The notes under the pieces are model-generated. The model saw only the letters and a list, made by a program, of their open reading frames with translations, ran no database searches and was not told where the DNA came from. Below, piece by piece: positions 19,800-33,576 of a DNA stretch of 64,000 nucleotides. Where the stretch lies: the NCBI GenBank assembly GCA_033782935.1, contig JAWQEG010001306.1:2046001-2110000 (forward strand), in the 5' to 3' direction. Position numbers and translations under genes: made by a program. Every line of letters starts with the position of its first letter. The stretch's first letter is position 1. The DNA is from Petrolisthes cinctipes. Lineage: Eukaryota; Arthropoda; Malacostraca; Decapoda; Porcellanidae.

Positions 19800-22700
19800 G
19801 TGTTAGAGTATTTTCAAAATACAGGCCAAAAACATACTGAAAATCGATCTTTTAGGTGCCCAAAAGTCGATATGTGCATGCATCTTCTGTACCCGTTTAT
19901 ATCTCAAATTCTGGCCCTAAACACCCGAAAATTCGATATTTTGGGGTCCCAGAAGCGATCTGTACATGCCTACTCCGTGTTAGAGTATTTTCAAAATTCA
20001 GGCCCAAAACATGCTGAAAATCGAAATTTTTGGTGCCCAAAGTCAATATGTGCATGTATCTTCTGTACCCGTTTATATCTCAAATTCAGGCTCAAAACAC
20101 CCGAAAATTCAATATTTTGGGGTCCCAGAAGCAATCTGTACAGTGCTAGAATATTTTCAAAATATAGGCTAAAAACATGCTAAAAATCGATCTTTTAGGT
20201 GCCAAAAAGTCGATATCTCAAATTCAGTCCCAAAACACCCGAAAATTCGATATTTAGAGGTCCCAGAATGTATCTGCACATGCCTACTCCGTGTTAGAGT
20301 ATTTTCAAAATACAGGCCAAAAACATACTGAAAATCGATCTTTTAGGTGCCCAAAAGTCGATATGTGCATGCATCTTCTGTACCCGTTTATATCTCAAAT
20401 TCTGGCCCTAAACACCCGAAAATTCGATATTTTGGGGTCCCAGAAGCGATCTGTACATGCCTACTCCGTGTTAGAGTATTTTCAAAATTCAGGCCCAAAA
20501 CATGCTGAAAATCGATATTTTTGGTGCCCAAAGTCAATATGTGCATGTATCTTCTGTACCCGTTTATATCTCAAATTCAGGCTCAAAACACCCGAAAATT
20601 CAATATTTTGGGGTCCCAGAAGCAATCTGTACAGTGCTAGAATATTTTCAAAATATAGGCTAAAAACATGCTAAAAATCGATCTTTTAGGTGCCAAAAAG
20701 TCGATATCTCAAATTCAGTCCCAAAACACCCGAAAAATCGATATTTAGGGGTCCCAGAAGCGATCTGTACATGCCTACTCCGTGTTAGAGTATTTTCAAA
20801 ATACATGCTCAAAACATACTGAAAATCGATCTTTTAGGTGCACAAAAGTCGATATTTGCATGCATCTTCAGTACCCGTTTATATCTCAAATTCAGGCTCA
20901 AAACACCCGAAAATTCAATATTTTGGGGTCCCAGAAACAATCTGTACATGCCTACACAGTGCTAGAATATTTTCAAAATATAGGCTAAAAACATGCTAAA
21001 AATCGACATTTTAGGTGCCAAAAAATCGATATCTCAAATTCAGTCCCAAAACACCCGAAAATTCGATATTTAGAGGTCCCAGATGGTATCTGTACATGCC
21101 TACTCCGTGTTAGAGTATTTTCAAAATACAGGCCAAAAACATACTGAAAATCGATCTTTTAGGTGCCCAAAAGTCGATATGTGCATGCATCTTCTGTACC
21201 CGTTTATATCTCAAATTCTGGCCATAAACACCCGAAAATTCGTTATTTTGGGGTCCCAGAAGCGATCTGTACATGCCTACTCCGTGTTAGAGTATTTTCA
21301 AAATTCAGGCCCAAAACATGCTGAAAATCGATATTTTTGGTGCCCAAAGTCAATATGTGCATGTATCTTCTGTACCCGTTTATATCTCAAATTCAGGCTC
21401 AAAACACCCGAAAATTCAATATTTTGGGGTCCTAGAAGCGATCTGTACATGCCTACTCAGTGCTAGAATATTTTCAAAATATAGGCTAAAAACATGCTAA
21501 AAATCGATCTTTTAGGTGCCAAAAAGTCAATATCTCAAATTCAGTCCCAAAACACCCGAAAATTCGATATTTAGGGGTCCCAGAAGCGATCTGTACATGC
21601 CTACTCCGTGTTAGAGTATTTTCAAAATACATGCTCAAAACATACTGAAAATCGATCTTTTAGGTGCACAAAAGTAGATATGTGCATGCATCATCTGTAC
21701 CCGTTTATATCTCAAATTCTGGCCCTAAACACCCGAAAATTCGACATTTTGGGGTCCCAGAAGCGATCTGTACATGCCTACTCCGTGTTAGAGTATTTTC
21801 AAAATTCAGTCCCAAAACATGCTGAAAATCGATATTTTAGATGCCCAAAGTCAATATGTGCATGTATCTTCTGTACCCGTTTATATCTCAAATTCAGGCT
21901 CAAAACACCCGAAAATTCAATATTTTGGGGTCCCAGAAGCAATCTGTACATGCCTACTCAGTGCTAGAATATTTTCAAAATATAGGCTAAAAACATGCTA
22001 AAAATCGATCTTTTAGGTGCCAAAAAGTCAATATCTCAAATTCAGTCCCAAAACACCCGAAAATTCGATATTTAGGGGTCCCAGAAGCGATCTGTACATG
22101 CCTACTCCGTGTTAGAGTATTTTCAAAATACATGCTCAAAACATACTGAAAATCGATCTTTTAGGTGCACAAAAGTCGATATGTGCATGCATCTTCAGTA
22201 CCCGTTTATATCTCAAATTCAGGCTCAAAACACCCGAAAATTCAATATTTTGGGGTCCCAGAAGCAATCTGTACATGCCTACTCAGTGTTAGAGTATTTT
22301 CAAAATACAGGCCCAAAACATGCTGAAAATCGATATTTTAGATGCCCAAAGTCAATATGTGCATGTATCTTCTGTACCCGTTTATATCTCAAATTCAGGC
22401 TCAAAAGACCCGAAAATTCAATATTTTGGGGTCCCAGAAGCAATCTGTACATGCCTACACAGTGCTAGAATATTTTCAAAATATAGGCTAAAAACATGCT
22501 AAAAATCGACATTTTAGGTGCCAAAAAATCGATATCTCAAATTCAGTCCCAAAACACCCGAAAATTCTATATTTAGAGGTCCCAGAAGGTATCTGTACAT
22601 GCCTACTCCGTGTTAGAGTATTTTCAAAATACAGGCCAAAAACATACTGAAAATCGATCTTTTAGGTGCCCAAAACTCGATATGTGTATGCATCTTCTGT

Positions 22701-24112
22701 ACCCGTTTATATCTCAAATTCTGGCCCTAAACACCCGAAAATTCGATATTTTGGGGTCCCAGAAGCGATCTGTACATGCCTACTCCGTGTTAGAGTATTT
22801 TCAAAATTCAGGCCCAAAACATGCTGAAAATCGATATTTTTGGTGCCCAAAGTCAATATGTGCATGTATCTTCTGTACCCGTTTATATATCAAATTCAGG
22901 CTCAAAACACCCGAAAATTCAATATTTTGGGGTCCCAGAAGCAATCTGTACATGCCTACTCAGTGCTAGAATATTTTCAAAATATAGGCTAAAAACATGC
23001 TAAAAATCGATCTTTTAGGTGCCAAAAAGTCGATATCTCAAATTCTGTCCCAAAACACCCGAAAATTCGATATTTAGGGGTCCCAGAAGCGATCTGTACA
23101 TGCCTACTCCGTGTTAGAGTATTTTCAAAATACAGGCCAAAAACATACTGAAAATCGATCTTTTAGGTGCCCAAAAGTCGATATGTGCATGCATCTTCTG
23201 TACCCGTTTATATCTCAAATTCTGGCCATAAACACCCGAAAATTCGTTATTTTGGGGTCCCAGAAGCGATCTGTACATGCCTACTCCGTGTTAGAGTATT
23301 TTCAAAATTCAGGCCCAAAACATGCTGAAAATCGATATTTTTGGTGCCCAAAGTCAATATGTGCATGTATCTTCTGTACCCGTTTATATCTCAAATTCAG
23401 GCTCAAAACACCCGAAAATTCAATATTTTGGGGTCCCAGAAGCGATCTGTACATGCCTACTCAGTGCTAGAATATTTTCAAAATATAGGCTAAAAACATG
23501 CTAAAAATCGATCTTTTAGGTGCCAAAAAGTCAATATCTCAAATTCAGTCCCAAAACACCCGAAAATTCGATATTTAGGGGTCCCAGAAGCGATCTGTAC
23601 ATGCCTACTCCGTGTTAGAGTATTTTCAAAATACATGCTCAAAACATACTGAAAATCGATCTTTTAGGTGCACAAAAGTAGATATGTGCATGCATCTTCT
23701 GTACCCGTTTATATCTCAAATTCTGGCCCTAAACACCCGAAAATTCGACATTTTGGGGTCCCAGAAGCGATCTGTACATGCCTACTCCGTGTTAGAGTAT
23801 TTTCAAAATTCAGGCCCAAAACATGCTGAAAATCGATATTTTTGGTGCCCAAAGTCAATATGTGCATGTAACTTCTGTACCCGTTTATATCTCAAATTCA
23901 GGCTCAAAACACCCGAAAATTCAATATTTTGGGGTCCCAGAAGCAATCTGTACATGCCTACTCAGTGCTAGAATATTTTCAAAATATAGGCTAAAAACAT
24001 GCTAAAAATCGATCTTTTAGGTGCCAAAAAGTCAATATCTCAAATTCAGTCCCAAAACACCCGAAAATTCGATATTTAGGGGTCCCAGAAGCGATCTGTA
24101 CATGCCTACTCC
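19800..24112 (+). repeat. 4,313-bp tandem duplication, copy 1
   Basis: Units: A1-B1(-10)-C twice (19800, 20291), A2-C2 (20782), then five 501-bp trimers (21107, 21608, 22109, 22610, 23111) and a sixth at 23612. Every start reappears exactly 4,313 bp later. I spotted six point differences: A/T at 20025/24338, T/G at 20269/24582, T/G at 21810/26123, T/C at 22687/27000, A/T at 23262/27575 and C/T at 23958/28271. There may be others. Confidence 0.92.
22109..24112 (+). repeat. 2,004-bp four-trimer cassette (copy 1)
   Basis: A2-B2-C2, A1-B1-C1, A1(TTCGTTATTTT)-B1-C1, A2/A1 hybrid-B1-C1, at 22109, 22610, 23111 and 23612. The hybrid's B1 has GCATGTAACTTCTG. The same order occurs at 26422 and 33577, and its first three trimers at 30747. 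It behaves as a 12-monomer super-repeat. Confidence 0.88.
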
Positions 24113-27100
24113 GTGTTAGAGTATTTTCAAAATACAGGCCAAAAACATACTGAAAATCGATCTTTTAGGTGCCCAAAAGTCGATATGTGCATGCATCTTC
24201 TGTACCCGTTTATATCTCAAATTCTGGCCCTAAACACCCGAAAATTCGATATTTTGGGGTCCCAGAAGCGATCTGTACATGCCTACTCCGTGTTAGAGTA
24301 TTTTCAAAATTCAGGCCCAAAACATGCTGAAAATCGATATTTTTGGTGCCCAAAGTCAATATGTGCATGTATCTTCTGTACCCGTTTATATCTCAAATTC
24401 AGGCTCAAAACACCCGAAAATTCAATATTTTGGGGTCCCAGAAGCAATCTGTACAGTGCTAGAATATTTTCAAAATATAGGCTAAAAACATGCTAAAAAT
24501 CGATCTTTTAGGTGCCAAAAAGTCGATATCTCAAATTCAGTCCCAAAACACCCGAAAATTCGATATTTAGAGGTCCCAGAAGGTATCTGCACATGCCTAC
24601 TCCGTGTTAGAGTATTTTCAAAATACAGGCCAAAAACATACTGAAAATCGATCTTTTAGGTGCCCAAAAGTCGATATGTGCATGCATCTTCTGTACCCGT
24701 TTATATCTCAAATTCTGGCCCTAAACACCCGAAAATTCGATATTTTGGGGTCCCAGAAGCGATCTGTACATGCCTACTCCGTGTTAGAGTATTTTCAAAA
24801 TTCAGGCCCAAAACATGCTGAAAATCGATATTTTTGGTGCCCAAAGTCAATATGTGCATGTATCTTCTGTACCCGTTTATATCTCAAATTCAGGCTCAAA
24901 ACACCCGAAAATTCAATATTTTGGGGTCCCAGAAGCAATCTGTACAGTGCTAGAATATTTTCAAAATATAGGCTAAAAACATGCTAAAAATCGATCTTTT
25001 AGGTGCCAAAAAGTCGATATCTCAAATTCAGTCCCAAAACACCCGAAAAATCGATATTTAGGGGTCCCAGAAGCGATCTGTACATGCCTACTCCGTGTTA
25101 GAGTATTTTCAAAATACATGCTCAAAACATACTGAAAATCGATCTTTTAGGTGCACAAAAGTCGATATTTGCATGCATCTTCAGTACCCGTTTATATCTC
25201 AAATTCAGGCTCAAAACACCCGAAAATTCAATATTTTGGGGTCCCAGAAACAATCTGTACATGCCTACACAGTGCTAGAATATTTTCAAAATATAGGCTA
25301 AAAACATGCTAAAAATCGACATTTTAGGTGCCAAAAAATCGATATCTCAAATTCAGTCCCAAAACACCCGAAAATTCGATATTTAGAGGTCCCAGATGGT
25401 ATCTGTACATGCCTACTCCGTGTTAGAGTATTTTCAAAATACAGGCCAAAAACATACTGAAAATCGATCTTTTAGGTGCCCAAAAGTCGATATGTGCATG
25501 CATCTTCTGTACCCGTTTATATCTCAAATTCTGGCCATAAACACCCGAAAATTCGTTATTTTGGGGTCCCAGAAGCGATCTGTACATGCCTACTCCGTGT
25601 TAGAGTATTTTCAAAATTCAGGCCCAAAACATGCTGAAAATCGATATTTTTGGTGCCCAAAGTCAATATGTGCATGTATCTTCTGTACCCGTTTATATCT
25701 CAAATTCAGGCTCAAAACACCCGAAAATTCAATATTTTGGGGTCCTAGAAGCGATCTGTACATGCCTACTCAGTGCTAGAATATTTTCAAAATATAGGCT
25801 AAAAACATGCTAAAAATCGATCTTTTAGGTGCCAAAAAGTCAATATCTCAAATTCAGTCCCAAAACACCCGAAAATTCGATATTTAGGGGTCCCAGAAGC
25901 GATCTGTACATGCCTACTCCGTGTTAGAGTATTTTCAAAATACATGCTCAAAACATACTGAAAATCGATCTTTTAGGTGCACAAAAGTAGATATGTGCAT
26001 GCATCATCTGTACCCGTTTATATCTCAAATTCTGGCCCTAAACACCCGAAAATTCGACATTTTGGGGTCCCAGAAGCGATCTGTACATGCCTACTCCGTG
26101 TTAGAGTATTTTCAAAATTCAGGCCCAAAACATGCTGAAAATCGATATTTTAGATGCCCAAAGTCAATATGTGCATGTATCTTCTGTACCCGTTTATATC
26201 TCAAATTCAGGCTCAAAACACCCGAAAATTCAATATTTTGGGGTCCCAGAAGCAATCTGTACATGCCTACTCAGTGCTAGAATATTTTCAAAATATAGGC
26301 TAAAAACATGCTAAAAATCGATCTTTTAGGTGCCAAAAAGTCAATATCTCAAATTCAGTCCCAAAACACCCGAAAATTCGATATTTAGGGGTCCCAGAAG
26401 CGATCTGTACATGCCTACTCCGTGTTAGAGTATTTTCAAAATACATGCTCAAAACATACTGAAAATCGATCTTTTAGGTGCACAAAAGTCGATATGTGCA
26501 TGCATCTTCAGTACCCGTTTATATCTCAAATTCAGGCTCAAAACACCCGAAAATTCAATATTTTGGGGTCCCAGAAGCAATCTGTACATGCCTACTCAGT
26601 GTTAGAGTATTTTCAAAATACAGGCCCAAAACATGCTGAAAATCGATATTTTAGATGCCCAAAGTCAATATGTGCATGTATCTTCTGTACCCGTTTATAT
26701 CTCAAATTCAGGCTCAAAAGACCCGAAAATTCAATATTTTGGGGTCCCAGAAGCAATCTGTACATGCCTACACAGTGCTAGAATATTTTCAAAATATAGG
26801 CTAAAAACATGCTAAAAATCGACATTTTAGGTGCCAAAAAATCGATATCTCAAATTCAGTCCCAAAACACCCGAAAATTCTATATTTAGAGGTCCCAGAA
26901 GGTATCTGTACATGCCTACTCCGTGTTAGAGTATTTTCAAAATACAGGCCAAAAACATACTGAAAATCGATCTTTTAGGTGCCCAAAACTCGATATGTGC
27001 ATGCATCTTCTGTACCCGTTTATATCTCAAATTCTGGCCCTAAACACCCGAAAATTCGATATTTTGGGGTCCCAGAAGCGATCTGTACATGCCTACTCCG

Positions 27101-28425
27101 TGTTAGAGTATTTTCAAAATTCAGGCCCAAAACATGCTGAAAATCGATATTTTTGGTGCCCAAAGTCAATATGTGCATGTATCTTCTGTACCCGTTTATA
27201 TATCAAATTCAGGCTCAAAACACCCGAAAATTCAATATTTTGGGGTCCCAGAAGCAATCTGTACATGCCTACTCAGTGCTAGAATATTTTCAAAATATAG
27301 GCTAAAAACATGCTAAAAATCGATCTTTTAGGTGCCAAAAAGTCGATATCTCAAATTCTGTCCCAAAACACCCGAAAATTCGATATTTAGGGGTCCCAGA
27401 AGCGATCTGTACATGCCTACTCCGTGTTAGAGTATTTTCAAAATACAGGCCAAAAACATACTGAAAATCGATCTTTTAGGTGCCCAAAAGTCGATATGTG
27501 CATGCATCTTCTGTACCCGTTTATATCTCAAATTCTGGCCATAAACACCCGAAAATTCGTTATTTTGGGGTCCCTGAAGCGATCTGTACATGCCTACTCC
27601 GTGTTAGAGTATTTTCAAAATTCAGGCCCAAAACATGCTGAAAATCGATATTTTTGGTGCCCAAAGTCAATATGTGCATGTATCTTCTGTACCCGTTTAT
27701 ATCTCAAATTCAGGCTCAAAACACCCGAAAATTCAATATTTTGGGGTCCCAGAAGCGATCTGTACATGCCTACTCAGTGCTAGAATATTTTCAAAATATA
27801 GGCTAAAAACATGCTAAAAATCGATCTTTTAGGTGCCAAAAAGTCAATATCTCAAATTCAGTCCCAAAACACCCGAAAATTCGATATTTAGGGGTCCCAG
27901 AAGCGATCTGTACATGCCTACTCCGTGTTAGAGTATTTTCAAAATACATGCTCAAAACATACTGAAAATCGATCTTTTAGGTGCACAAAAGTAGATATGT
28001 GCATGCATCTTCTGTACCCGTTTATATCTCAAATTCTGGCCCTAAACACCCGAAAATTCGACATTTTGGGGTCCCAGAAGCGATCTGTACATGCCTACTC
28101 CGTGTTAGAGTATTTTCAAAATTCAGGCCCAAAACATGCTGAAAATCGATATTTTTGGTGCCCAAAGTCAATATGTGCATGTAACTTCTGTACCCGTTTA
28201 TATCTCAAATTCAGGCTCAAAACACCCGAAAATTCAATATTTTGGGGTCCCAGAAGCAATCTGTACATGCTTACTCAGTGCTAGAATATTTTCAAAATAT
28301 AGGCTAAAAACATGCTAAAAATCGATCTTTTAGGTGCCAAAAAGTCAATATCTCAAATTCAGTCCCAAAACACCCGAAAATTCGATATTTAGGGGTCCCA
28401 GAAGCGATCTGTACATGCCTACTCC
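24113..28425 (+). repeat. 4,313-bp tandem duplication, copy 2
   Basis: Units start at 24113, 24604, 25095 (A2-C2, 325 bp), 25420, 25921, 26422, 26923, 27424 and 27925. It abuts copy 1 with no filler at the shared TACTCC/GTGTTAG monomer boundary. The near identity implies a recent event. Confidence 0.92.
26422..28425 (+). repeat. 2,004-bp four-trimer cassette (copy 2)
   Basis: Trimers start at 26422, 26923 (A1 with CCCAAAACTCGATATG), 27424 and 27925. It is the part of the 4,313-bp duplicate that also seeded the copies further right. Confidence 0.88.
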
Positions 28426-30245
28426 GTGTTAGAGTATTTTCAAAATACATGCTCAAAACATACTGAAAATCGATCTTTTAGGTGCACAAAAGTCGATATG
28501 TGCATGCATCTTCAGTACCCGTTTATATCTCAAATTCAGGCTGAAAACACCCGAAAATTCAATATTTTGGGGTCCCAGAAGCAATCTGTACATGCCTACT
28601 CAGTGTTAGAGTATTTTCAAAATACAGGCCCAAAACATGCTGAAAATCGATATTTTAGATGCCCAAAGTCAATATGTGCATGTATCTTCTGTACCCGTTT
28701 ATATCTCAAATTCAGGCTCAAAACACCCGAAAATTCAATATTTTGGGGTCCCAGAAGCAATCTGTACTCAGTGCTAGAATATTTTCAAAATATAGGCTAA
28801 AAACATGCTAAAAATCGATCTTTTAGGTGCCAAAAAGTCGATATCTCAAATTCAGTCCCAAAACACCCGAAAATTCGATATTTAGGGGTCCCAGAAGCGA
28901 TCTGTACATGCCTACTCCGTGTTAGAGTATTTTCAAAATACATGCTCAAAACATACTGAAAATCGATCTTTTAGGTGCACAAAAGTCGATATGTGCATGC
29001 ATCTTCAGTACCCGTTTATATCTCAAATTCAGGCTCAAAACACCCGAAAATTCAATATTTTGGGGTCCCAGAAGCAATCTGTACATGCCTACTCAGTGTT
29101 AGAGTATTTTCAAAATACAGGCCCAAAACATGCTGAAAATCGATATTTTAGATGCCCAAAGTCAATATGTGCATGTATCTTCTGTACCCGTTTATATCTC
29201 AAATTCAGGCTCAAAAGACCCGAAAATTCAATATTTTGGGGTCCCAGAAGCAATCTGTACATGCCTACACAGTGCTAGAATATTTTCAAAATATAGGCTA
29301 AAAACATGCTAAAAATCGACATTTTAGGTGCCAAAAAATCGATATCTCAAATTCAGTCCCAAAACACCCGAAAATTCTATATTTAGAGGTCCCAGAAGGT
29401 ATCTGTATATGCCTACTCCGTGTTAGAGTATTTTCAAAATACAGGCCAAAAACATACTGAAAATCGATCTTTTAGGTGCCCAAAAGTCGATATGTGCATG
29501 CATCTTCTGTACCCGTTTATATCTCAAATTCTGGCCCTAAACCCCCTAAAATTCGATATTTTGGGGTCCCAGAAGCGATCTGTACATGCCTACTCCGTGT
29601 TAGAGTATTTTCAAAATTCAGGCCCAAAACATGCTGAAAATCGATATTTTTGGTGCCCAAAGTCAATATGTGCATGTATCTTCTGTACCCGTTTATATAT
29701 CAAATTCAGGCTCAAAACACCCGAAAATTCAATATTTTGGGGTCCCAGAAGCAATCTGTACATGCCTACTCAGTGCTAGAATATTTTCAAAATATAGGCT
29801 AAAAACATGCTAAAAATCGATCTTTTAGGTGCCAAAAAGTCGATATCTCAAATTCTGTCCCAAAACACCCGAAAATTCGATATTTAGGGGTCCCAGAAGC
29901 GATCTGTACATGCCTACTCCGTGTTAGAGTATTTTCAAAATACATGCCCAAAACATACTGAAAATCGATCTTTTAGGTGTACAAAAGTCGATATGTGCAT
30001 GCATCTTCAGTACCCGTTTATATCTCAAATTCAGGCTCAAAACACCCGAAAATTCAATATTTTGGGGTCCCAGAAGCAATCTGTACATGCCTACTCAGTG
30101 CTAGAATATTTTCAAAATATAGGCAAAAAACATGCTAAAAATCGACATTTTAGGTGCCAAAAAATAGATATCTCAAATTCAGTCCCAAAACACCCGAAAA
30201 TTCGATATTTAGAGGTTCCAGAAGGTATCTGTACATGCCTACTCC
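28426..30245 (+). repeat. 1,820-bp block, copy of 35581-37400 (offset 7,155 bp)
   Basis: A2-B2(-8)-C1 (28426, with GGCTGAAAACACC), A2-B2-C2 (28919), A1-B1-C1 (29420) and A2-C2 (29921). All four starts repeat at +7,155. The C2 before 29420 has GTATCTGTATATGCC, as does the one before 36575. Confidence 0.88.
29921..30245 (+). repeat. 325-bp A2-C2 unit lacking B
   Basis: A2 has ACATGCCCAAAAC and GGTGTACAAAAG. C2 follows at 30098 with TATAGGCAAAAAACATGC and AGAGGTTCCAG. The same form is at 32250 and, with ACATGCTCAAAAC, at 37076. It is a different lineage from the A2-C2 units at 11616, 20782 and 25095. Confidence 0.9.
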
Positions 30246-33200
30246 GTGTTAGAGTATTTTCAAAATACAGGCCAAAAACATACTGAAAATCGATCTTTTA
30301 GGTGCCCAAAAGTCGATATGTGCATGCATCTTCTGTACCCGTTTATATCTCAAATTCTGGCCCTAAACACCCGAAAATTCGACATTTTGGGGTCCCAGAA
30401 GCGATCTGTACATGCCTACTCCGTGTTAGAGTATTTTCAAAATTCAGGCCCAAAACATGCTGAAAATCGATATTTTTGGTGCCCAAAGTCAATATGTGCA
30501 TGTAACTTCTGTACCCGTTTATATCTCAAATTCAGGCTCAAAACACCCGAAAATTCAATATTTTGGGGTCCCAGAAGCAATCTGTACATGCCTACTCAGT
30601 GCTAGAATATTTTCAAAATATAGGCTAAAAACATGCTAAAAATCGATCTTTTAGGTGCCAAAAAGTCAATATCTCAAATTCAGTCCCAAAACACCCGAAA
30701 ATTCGATATTTAGGGGTCCCAGAAGCGATCTGTACATGCCTACTCCGTGTTAGAGTATTTTCAAAATACATGCTCAAAACATACTGAAAATCGATCTTTT
30801 AGGTGCACAAAAGTCGATATGTGCATGCATCTTCAGTACCCGTTTATATCTCAAATTCAGGCTCAAAACACCCGAAAATTCAATATTTTGGGGTCCCAGA
30901 AGCAATCTGTACATGCCTACTCAGTGTTAGAGTATTTTCAAAATACAGGCCCAAAACATGCTGAAAATCGATATTTTAGATGCCCAAAGTCAATATGTGC
31001 ATGTATCTTCTGTACCCGTTTATATCTCAAATTCAGGCTCAAAAGACCCGAAAATTCAATATTTTGGGGTCCCAGAAGCAATCTGTACATGCCTACACAG
31101 TGCTAGAATATTTTCAAAATATAGGCTAAAAACATGCTAAAAATCGACATTTTAGGTGCCAAAAAATCGATATCTCAAATTCAGTCCCAAAACACCCGAA
31201 AATTCTATATTTAGAGGTCCCAGAAGGTATCTGTACATGCCTACTCCGTGTTAGAGTATTTTCAAAATACAGGCCAAAAACATACTGAAAATCGATCTTT
31301 TAGGTGCCCAAAACTCGATATGTGCATGCATCTTCTGTACCCGTTTATATCTCAAATTCTGGCCCTAAACACCCGAAAATTCGATATTTTGGGGTCCCAG
31401 AAGCGATCTGTACATGCCTACTCCGTGTTAGAGTATTTTCAAAATTCAGGCCCAAAACATGCTGAAAATCGATATTTTTGGTGCCCAAAGTCAATATGTG
31501 CATGTATCTTCTGTACCCGTTTATATATCAAATTCAGGCTCAAAACACCCGAAAATTCAATATTTTGGGGTCCCAGAAGCAATCTGTACATGCCTACTCA
31601 GTGCTAGAATATTTTCAAAATATAGGCTAAAAACATGCTAAAAATCGATCTTTTAGGTGCCAAAAAGTCGATATCTCAAATTCTGTCCCAAAACACCCGA
31701 AAATTCGATATTTAGGGGTCCCAGAAGCGATCTGTACATGCCTACTCCGTGTTAGAGTATTTTCAAAATACAGGCCAAAAACATACTGAAAATCGATCTT
31801 TTAGGTGCCCAAAAGTCGATATGTGCATGCATCTTCTGTACCCGTTTATATCTCAAATTCTGGCCATAAACACCCGAAAATTCGTTATTTTGGGGTCCCA
31901 GAAGCGATCTGTACATGCCTACTCCGTGTTAGAGTATTTTCAAAATTCAGGCCCAAAACATGCTGAAAATCGATATTTTTGGTGCCCAAAGTCAATATGT
32001 GCATGTATCTTCTGTACCCGTTTATATCTCAAATTCAGGCTCAAAACACCCGAAAATTCAATATTTTGGGGTCCCAGAAGCGATCTGTACATGCCTACTC
32101 AGTGCTAGAATATTTTCAAAATATAGGCTAAAAACATGCTAAAAATCGATCTTTTAGGTGCCAAAAAGTCGATATCTCAAATTCTGTCCCAAAACACCCG
32201 AAAATTCGATATTTAGGGGTCCCAGAAGCGATCTGTACATGCCTACTCCGTGTTAGAGTATTTTCAAAATACATGCCCAAAACATACTGAAAATCGATCT
32301 TTTAGGTGTACAAAAGTCGATATGTGCATGCATCTTCAGTACCCGTTTATATCTCAAATTCAGGCTCAAAACACCCGAAAATTCAATATTTTGGGGTCCC
32401 AGAAGCAATCTGTACATGCCTACTCAGTGCTAGAATATTTTCAAAATATAGGCAAAAAACATGCTAAAAATCGACATTTTAGGTGCCAAAAAATCGATAT
32501 CTCAAATTCAGTCCCAAAACACCCGAAAATTCGATATTTAGAGGTTCCAGAAGGTATCTGTACATGCCTACTCCGTGTTAGAGTATTTTCAAAATACAGG
32601 CCAAAAACATACTGAAAATCGATCTTTTAGGTGCCCAAAAGTCGATATGTGCATGCATCTTCTGTACCCGTTTATATCTCAAATTCTAGCCCTAAACACC
32701 CGAAAATTCGATATTTTGGGGTCCCAGAAGCGATCTGTACATGCCTACTCTGTGTTAGAGTATTTTCAAAATTCAGGCCCAAAACATGCTGAAAATCGAT
32801 ATTTTTGGTGCCCAAAGTCAATATGTGCATGTATCTTCTGTACCCGTTTATATCTCAAATTCAGGCTCAAAACACCCGAAAATTCAATATTTTGGGGTCC
32901 CAGAAGCGATCTGTACATGCCTACTCAGTGCTAGAATATTTTCAAAATATAGGCTAAAAACATGCTAAAAATCGATCTTTTAGGTGCCAAAAAGTCAATA
33001 TCTCAAATTCAGTCCCAAAACACCCGAAAATTCGATATTTAGGGGTCCCAGAAGCGATCTGTACATGCCTATTCCGTGTTAGAGTATTTTCAAAATACAT
33101 GCTCAAAACATACTGAAAATCGATCTTTTAGGTGCACAAAAGTAGATATGTGCATGCATCATCTGTACCCGTTTATATCTCAAATTCTGGCCCTAAACAC

Positions 33201-33576
33201 CCGAAAATTCGACATTTTGGGGTCCCAGAAGCGATCTGTACATGCCTACTCCGTGTTAGAGTATTTTCAAAATTCAGGCCCAAAACATGCTGAAAATCGA
33301 TATTTTTGGTGCCCAAAGTCAATATGTGCATGTAACTTCTGTACCCGTTTATATCTCAAATTCAGGCTCAAAACACCCGAAAATTCAATATTTTGGGGTC
33401 CCAGAAGCAATCTGTACATGCCTACTCAGTGCTAGAATATTTTCAAAATATAGGCTAAAAACATGCTAAAAATCGATCTTTTAGGTGCCAAAAAGTCAAT
33501 ATCTCAAATTCAGTCCCAAAACACCCGAAAATTCGATATTTAGGGGTCCCAGAAGCGATCTGTACATGCCTACTCC
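30246..33576 (+). repeat. Mixed trimers including a third cassette copy and a second A2-C2 unit
   Basis: Units start at 30246, 30747, 31248, 31749, 32250 (A2-C2, 325 bp), 32575 (A1 with TTCTAGCCCTAAAC) and 33076. The segment 30747-32249 equals the first three trimers of the cassette at 33577, offset 2,830 bp. The unit at 32250 is a copy of 29921, offset 2,329 bp. Confidence 0.86.

Larger units (their letters stand above)
18626..24112 (+). repeat. 5.5-kb block, second copy of 9465-14626
   Basis: Units start at 18626 (A1 carrying a 5-bp insertion), 19122, 19299 (chimera), 19476, 19652, 19800, 20291, 20782 (A2-C2), 21107, 21608, 22109, 22610, 23111 and 23612. Copy 1 lacks the equivalent of one C and one A. 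The part from 19800 onward was then duplicated again in tandem. Confidence 0.86.
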
